NCBI GenBank assembly: GCA_024220505.1
Contig: JAKZZE010000021.1
Location: 434,001 to 498,000, forward strand
Direction: 5' to 3'
Length of the DNA: 64,000 nt
DNA from: Rhizopus arrhizus
Taxonomy: Eukaryota > Mucoromycota > Mucoromycetes > Mucorales > Rhizopodaceae
Each line of letters begins with the position of its first letter. Position 1 is the first letter of the stretch. This document shows, one piece after another, positions 59,584 to 64,000 of this stretch. The position numbers were made by a program, and so were the translations under genes. The notes under the pieces were generated by a model, which made no database searches, was not told where the DNA came from, and saw nothing but the letters and a program-made list of their open reading frames with translations.

Positions 59584-62500
59584 GTTTAAAGAAATTTTAT
59601 TCATTAATAAAATATAAAGCTAAATTGGGTACGTGATGTTTTATTACATCGTTTTTTGCCTGGTCCGTTCTGGACGATGATAGCTAAAAACCCTCTGGGC
59701 TCGAGGATAAAAATGCTGTGACTGCGAGGATAATGGAACAAGTGTTAAGCATATAGTTATGGGGATCTAGATAACCATTCAAGCAGCTGCTTCCTAGGAT
59801 TTGATGGTGATGGTGCCTCTATTTGTTGATGTAGGTAGTCAAATTCCTGCAAGATAGTGCAGATTATGGGCTATCTGGATGTCCAAAATGGTTTTGTATG
59901 ACAGGAGCGCGGTTTGCGATTAGGTAGCTTATCGAAAAGAAAAGGTAGGGGATCAATTGTAGTCTCCAGTATCTGCAGGCGGTGATGCATTTCAAGGCAG
60001 TAGATAGCATGCTATTTTATAAAGAGCTGCGACGGGTGGCGAACACAAGGGGCCACTTTATAACCGAGCAACTAACCAAGGCGCCAGCGTACACATCGGT
60101 TTCTTTCAGTCCTTGACATCGGCAACAAAAGGATTGGATCTAACAAATTTTTAGAACGATACAGCGAGAGAAGGCTAGAGTTGCGCGCAGCACGCCGCTG
60201 CTCCAAGTTGTCATGTAAAAAATGTAGACGTATGCTCTTTAATAGCCGTTTGTCTAGGGAGTCAATGTATTATGTACATTGTTTCCACAGCGGTGTTTTT
60301 GATGTAGCATACCATTGTGAGTGACTTTTTGAGAGGCATACATGCGGCAATGGACACAACAGAAGAGTGTCGTCTGATAATGACAAGGAGCGTAAGAGGA
60401 ACTGTACTTGTAGAATATATGTACGCTCTGTCGTAGTTGGTAAATTTGTCAGTTGTAGTATTACTTTTATAGAGGACTTGCATGAACTTCTGAATATTCT
60501 GCGTAGGTACGTATTTTGGGCGTTCTCCAGTTTGTCCAATAAAAACGAGATAACCTTACTGATAGCAAGACCGTATTCTAATTGGGCTCGAACTATTTGC
60601 TTATAGAAGTTAGTAGCAAGTAACTGACTGAAACCATCAGGATTGAGTCCAAGTATAGCTAACTTATTCATAGTCGCCAGTGATTTGTTAGTAAGAAGTT
60701 CAAACGTATGTAGATAACCACCAGGACGGATGGGAACTCCAAGATAAGAAAATGAAGATCGAGCCGGAAGTGCGTCTCCATAAAGATAAAAGTAAGCGAT
60801 TGATCCGTGGGATTCAGGACTACACATTTACTTGGGTTCCATCGATAACCGAGATTGTGACTATGGTCTTTGTCAGCAGTAGGTACGATATCGTCCGCAC
60901 ATAAAAGGTAGTTGATAAATGGTGTCATTTGAGTCGGGGAAGTTTCTTGTAGTAATTGTTGCAAACGAAGCAGCTTAGGAAGTTCGTTGATGTAGATGGA
61001 GTATAAGAAAGGTGAAAGGATGAAGCCCTGAAGAACACCGGTAGTAGGGAAAAAACGGAATGGATTGGCATTATTAAACAGAACTTCGATGTGGATCTCA
61101 TCAAAAAGATTTTGAAGCAGAAATATGAGTGCTTTAGGTGTCGTTGTTTCTAGGACTTTCCATATATAGCGGTGGTCGACAGTATCTTATGCTGACCTTA
61201 TATCTAGGAAAGCGAGAACTGGAGTAATACGATGGTAACGGCGAAGAATATTGCAAACTTCCACTAGGCAGAGTGCTTGGTCTACGAACCTCGAGAATGA
61301 CGAAAGCCGCCTTGAACCAAATCTAAAGACGGACTATTGTCGATAAAGTACTGAAGAAGGCAACGTTCCAGCAGCTTGAACGGTACAGAAGCGAGATTGG
61401 TTGGTCTATAATTGCTAAGATCATTGGAATCACCTTTTTTATAGGTCGGTATCACTCGCGCTATCCTCCAGTTCTCCGATGTGTATGACCATTTCCAGCA
61501 GCGTCGAAATAGTAAGAGCAAGATAGGCGCAATCTGATCTAGGATAGGTGCCAACATTTCTTGTCGGATATGGTCGACACCAGGAGCTTTTTTAGGTGGA
61601 ATCTTCTGGATAGATTCTTGTACGCTTTCTAAAGTAATAGGACTATCGTCGTCAAATGGGCCGAGGGAAGTTAGCGATATATTTAAGTCATGATGAATAA
61701 CTTGCAGTAGATTCTCTAAGTAGATGATCTATAAGTGAGGGGCCATAGTGTTAGCTGCATGTTGAGGGCCTTCTATGGAACTAAAGGAAGAATGTAAGGT
61801 TCTGTTTTTTCGAATTTTACAGAATCCTGCAATAAATTTGGTAAACTCGCCACGTTCCATTTGGTCACAAAATTGACGCCATGTTTCCTTTTTTCGACGT
61901 AATACAAGCCACCTTAAGCGAGCTTTAGCTTCTTAATGGAGAATCCAATACGTGAGGCAGTTCAATCCACGAGCTTTTCTCCATTCTCGATAATAATGTT
62001 CCTTGAGATTAAAGGCACCCTGCATTTCTTATGTCCAAAAACTCTTAGCTTGGGTGTCTTTTGGAGTCGATTGCCGCTCACAGGCCTGATCTAGTGATGT
62101 GTAGGTGGCGTGGCAAAGTTTAGTATTATAGGCTTCGATGTAATGAGTTGCAGAGTGTCGGTTGCAGAAAGAGGGAGCATGGGCAGTAAGCAAATTCTTT
62201 GTAGATTCTGTAAAAACTCATTTGTACATCTCTACTGTTTTTGGATTCGTCAGTTTCCTTAGATGCCATAGAAGCCTTTTCGGCTGTAGGTGTTCACGTA
62301 TAGGGTTAGGGATCCCAAAAGATAGAGTTATTAGCTTATGTTTAGAGTCAAGTGATAGATCGTCTCTAATTATTAACTCGGGGGAGTCAAGTTCAGTAGT
62401 ACTTAAAAAGTAGCCAATAATACTATAGCCGTGATAAGCGATATAGGTAAGGCATCCATACTTTAGTATTGTATTCCAGGTAATTAGTTTATGTGATTGT

Positions 62501-63047
62501 ATCCAGTCTTGCAATATTCGGCCGCGGGTGGTATAGAGGGAATCCCTGGTATATGATCCCATTCTCGCATTAAGATCGCCACAAATTATCGTTGCATTTG
62601 TATTTGGAATATTCAAGGGTAGTAATGACAAAGGTCAGAAACTTCTACGTGCGATAAGGATGGAGGCAAGTAAAGACAATGAACAAGCATTTTGGCTATA
62701 GTAAAGGAGAGGGTATACTTAGCTAATAATGGATGGCTATGTTGGATATGGTCGACTGTGTATTTCGTAATAGGGTTGACTAGCAAAGCAATACTAAGGC
62801 TTCCTCGATTACTAGAAAAGTGGATGGGCTGACCATAGGTATGGAATTGTTGCCATGGTATAGGGTATTTATTTGGTGGAAGTAGCCAAGATTCAGTGAT
62901 TAATAGAGCGGAGGAAGAATCAACTTGTTTGAGGATCGGCGAGATAGCTTGTTTCGGTGAGCCACTAGTGTTAAATAGCGAAAGGGAGATGGTCCTCATA
63001 ATTGTTATGAGGCGTTCTCCTTAGGATCACGGTTAGTCATCTCAATA
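59584..63047 (-). mobile_element. Nearly intact non-LTR retrotransposon (family 2), about 3.46 kb
   Basis: Minus-strand element with one ORF2-type coding region starting at 62999, about 50 bp inside its 5' end. The endonuclease reads MRTISLSLFNTSGSPKQ and LLITESWLLPPNKYPIPWQQ, with the catalytic block ATIICGDLNARMGSYTRD at 62613-62218. The RT reads KKAPGVDHIRQEMLAP, IPTYKKGDSNDLSNYRPTNL, FLDIRSA then a stop in place of Tyr, TTGVLQGFILSPFLYSIYIN and LCADDIV. The C-terminal part (60827-60262) contains SYLGVPIRPGGYLHTF. Only a few stops and frameshifts interrupt it. The ~680 bp after the coding region form the 3' UTR, with AATAAA near its end. Perfect 15-bp direct repeats flank it, so the insertion is recent relative to the other elements here. 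Confidence 0.88.
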
Positions 63048-63062
63048 TTGGAAGCACTGTAC
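63048..63062. repeat. Right copy of the 15-bp direct repeat
   Basis: Identical to 59569-59583; marks the 5' boundary of the family 2 element. Confidence 0.9.
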
Positions 63063-63162
63063 ATTATTTCCAGAAATTACAGTCTTGTCGCAATTACATA
63101 TGAATTGTATTATAAAACTTTACAAAATGCGACTTTAATTTCTGGAAATAGTGTACCTTGAA
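63059..63162. mobile_element. Palindromic MITE-like element, about 100 bp
   Basis: Left arm GTACATTATTTCCAGAAATT and right arm (reverse complement) GTACACTATTTCCAGAAATT agree at 19 of 20 positions. Similarity continues a further ~10 bp (AcAGTC / AaAGTC, CGCA). The arms start at a TA dinucleotide, as expected for Tc1/mariner-type miniature elements. The interior is AT-rich and non-coding. Confidence 0.65.
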
Positions 63163-63744
63163 TATTTAAGATACTAAATTGCATTTCTTTAGTTTTAATA
63201 AGCACTTTGTATTTCTCCTTTTCTATGTTCTAAGCTTTTGTTTCTTTTCATGGTATAGTTTTTAGAGATTATAGTAAATTATATTTTTTATAAACCTTAC
63301 AACTGATTTGTATTAAAACATATTGAGCCCATAATATTGGGCTGCAAACGTATTGTTATATCTCAACTCTCTTTGTGACACTTCTTATAGTATTGAATCA
63401 TGTCTATGAAATTCAGGCAAAAGCTTAATTCTTTTATAGTAATTATGAAATATCAACAAACTTGAGATTTTTTTTTATTTCATAATAAATACCATACATC
63501 ATAGAATGAGAAATGCAAAGAAAGAAAAAGCATAAGGAAAAGCTTATATAAGGGATTGTATGTACAAGATGATAATAAATTACAAAATGAGTGACTTTTT
63601 TATGGGTATAGCTTTGTTTAACGAAATGACAAGTATTGCTGATTTTGATGTTCCGTATTGTTAATTATTTCATCAATCTTGGATACAATGTGCTATTCAA
63701 ATGAATTACTAAAAATTAGGGAAAAATCATAACACAAAACTTAC
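63163..63744. other. AT-rich intergenic or intronic sequence
   Basis: No gene recognised. It may be an intron or 3' region of the gene entering from the right edge. Confidence 0.4.
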
Positions 63745-64000
63745 AGATCTTAATCCACGTACGCTTTCAAATGCATTATTATGACGATTAGTCTGATTAT
63801 GTCTCATTTGTTGCTGAAGTATCATATCATCCAAGACATGGTTCAACTCATTCTTTAGTTGATAAATCTTTTCTATGCCCACTGGGTTTTCATGAGTTTG
63901 CTGTTGCTGTTGCTGTTGTGGATAAAATGAAGAAGGAATCTCTCCCCTTCTGCCATAAGAATTTCCTCTTTCCGGATATCCTGTATGGTCATCGTACACA
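63745..64000 (-). CDS. Partial gene at the window edge, poly-Gln protein
   Basis: One exon, open through the right edge of the window and ending at a GTAAGT donor (63744). It encodes RGEIPSSFYPQQQQQQQ, a short Gln run, and then a helical segment (EKIYQLKNELNHVLDDMILQ) that may form a coiled coil. The start and the rest of the gene lie outside or further left. Family not recognised. Confidence 0.5.

Noticed and set aside
60030..60110. tRNA-like TTGGTTAGTTGCTCGG stretch (minus strand)
   Set aside because: No cloverleaf could be folded with a proper acceptor stem and anticodon; it lies in the 3' UTR of the family 2 LINE.
1..64000. CRISPR array, bacterial operon or ribosome binding sites
   Set aside because: The window is eukaryotic (spliced genes); no regularly spaced direct repeats were seen.

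Overview
This window looks like nuclear DNA of an early-diverging filamentous fungus, most likely Mucoromycota (Mucorales-like). The signs are strongly AT-rich intergenic DNA, genes split by many 40-60 nt GT-AG introns, typical fungal housekeeping genes (QCR2, CDS1, RPS8, RPL11, sphingolipid delta-4 desaturase, PDS5, an Opy2-like anchor), and abundant decayed retroelements. The assignment is by protein resemblance only. I could not run a search, so family names are recognition, not database hits.

Layout. 1-3.0 kb: AT-rich, no convincing gene. 3.0-5.0 kb: an intact but unrecognised four-exon gene. 5.8-17.1 kb: a dense housekeeping block with QCR2 (-), CDS1 (+), an OPY2-like gene (-), RPS8 (+), RPL11 (+) and a sphingolipid desaturase (-). 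17-22.6 kb: mostly AT-rich, with two unresolved divergent coding signals at 18.8-20.7 kb. 22.7-24.0 kb: a forkhead transcription factor. 25.0-25.4 kb: a truncated GDP-mannose pyrophosphorylase pseudogene. 25.9-38.5 kb: an accessory island. It holds a broken Ty3/gypsy element, non-LTR fragments, a small secreted Cys-rich protein gene, three copies of a PD-(D/E)XK-like protein family (one bracketed by an 82-bp inverted repeat) and a dead Tc1-like transposase. 40.2-54.7 kb: a second conserved block with a bHLH factor, an LRR protein, an LSm-like gene, an Mpv17/Sym1 gene, a chromatin protein joining an Rsc7/Npl6 domain to PHD fingers, and the cohesin regulator PDS5. 54.9-63.2 kb: non-LTR elements, one of them nearly intact and flanked by a perfect 15-bp direct repeat next to a small palindromic MITE. 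63.7-64.0 kb: the edge of a further gene.

Exon models for QCR2, CDS1, OPY2-like, RPS8, RPL11, desaturase, forkhead, bHLH, MPV17 and RSC7-PHD were built by hand and close in frame: the summed exon lengths are multiples of three and the splice sites are canonical. Three further genes (LRR, LSm-like, PDS5) close only if one base is added or removed in a homopolymer, which suggests base-level assembly errors or recent mutations.

The most interesting features are the Rsc7-PHD fusion, which resembles an intermediate between fungal RSC7 and animal BAF45/PHF10; the PD-(D/E)XK cluster with its inverted repeat; the young 3.46-kb non-LTR insertion; and the 18-bp microexon in the Mpv17 gene.
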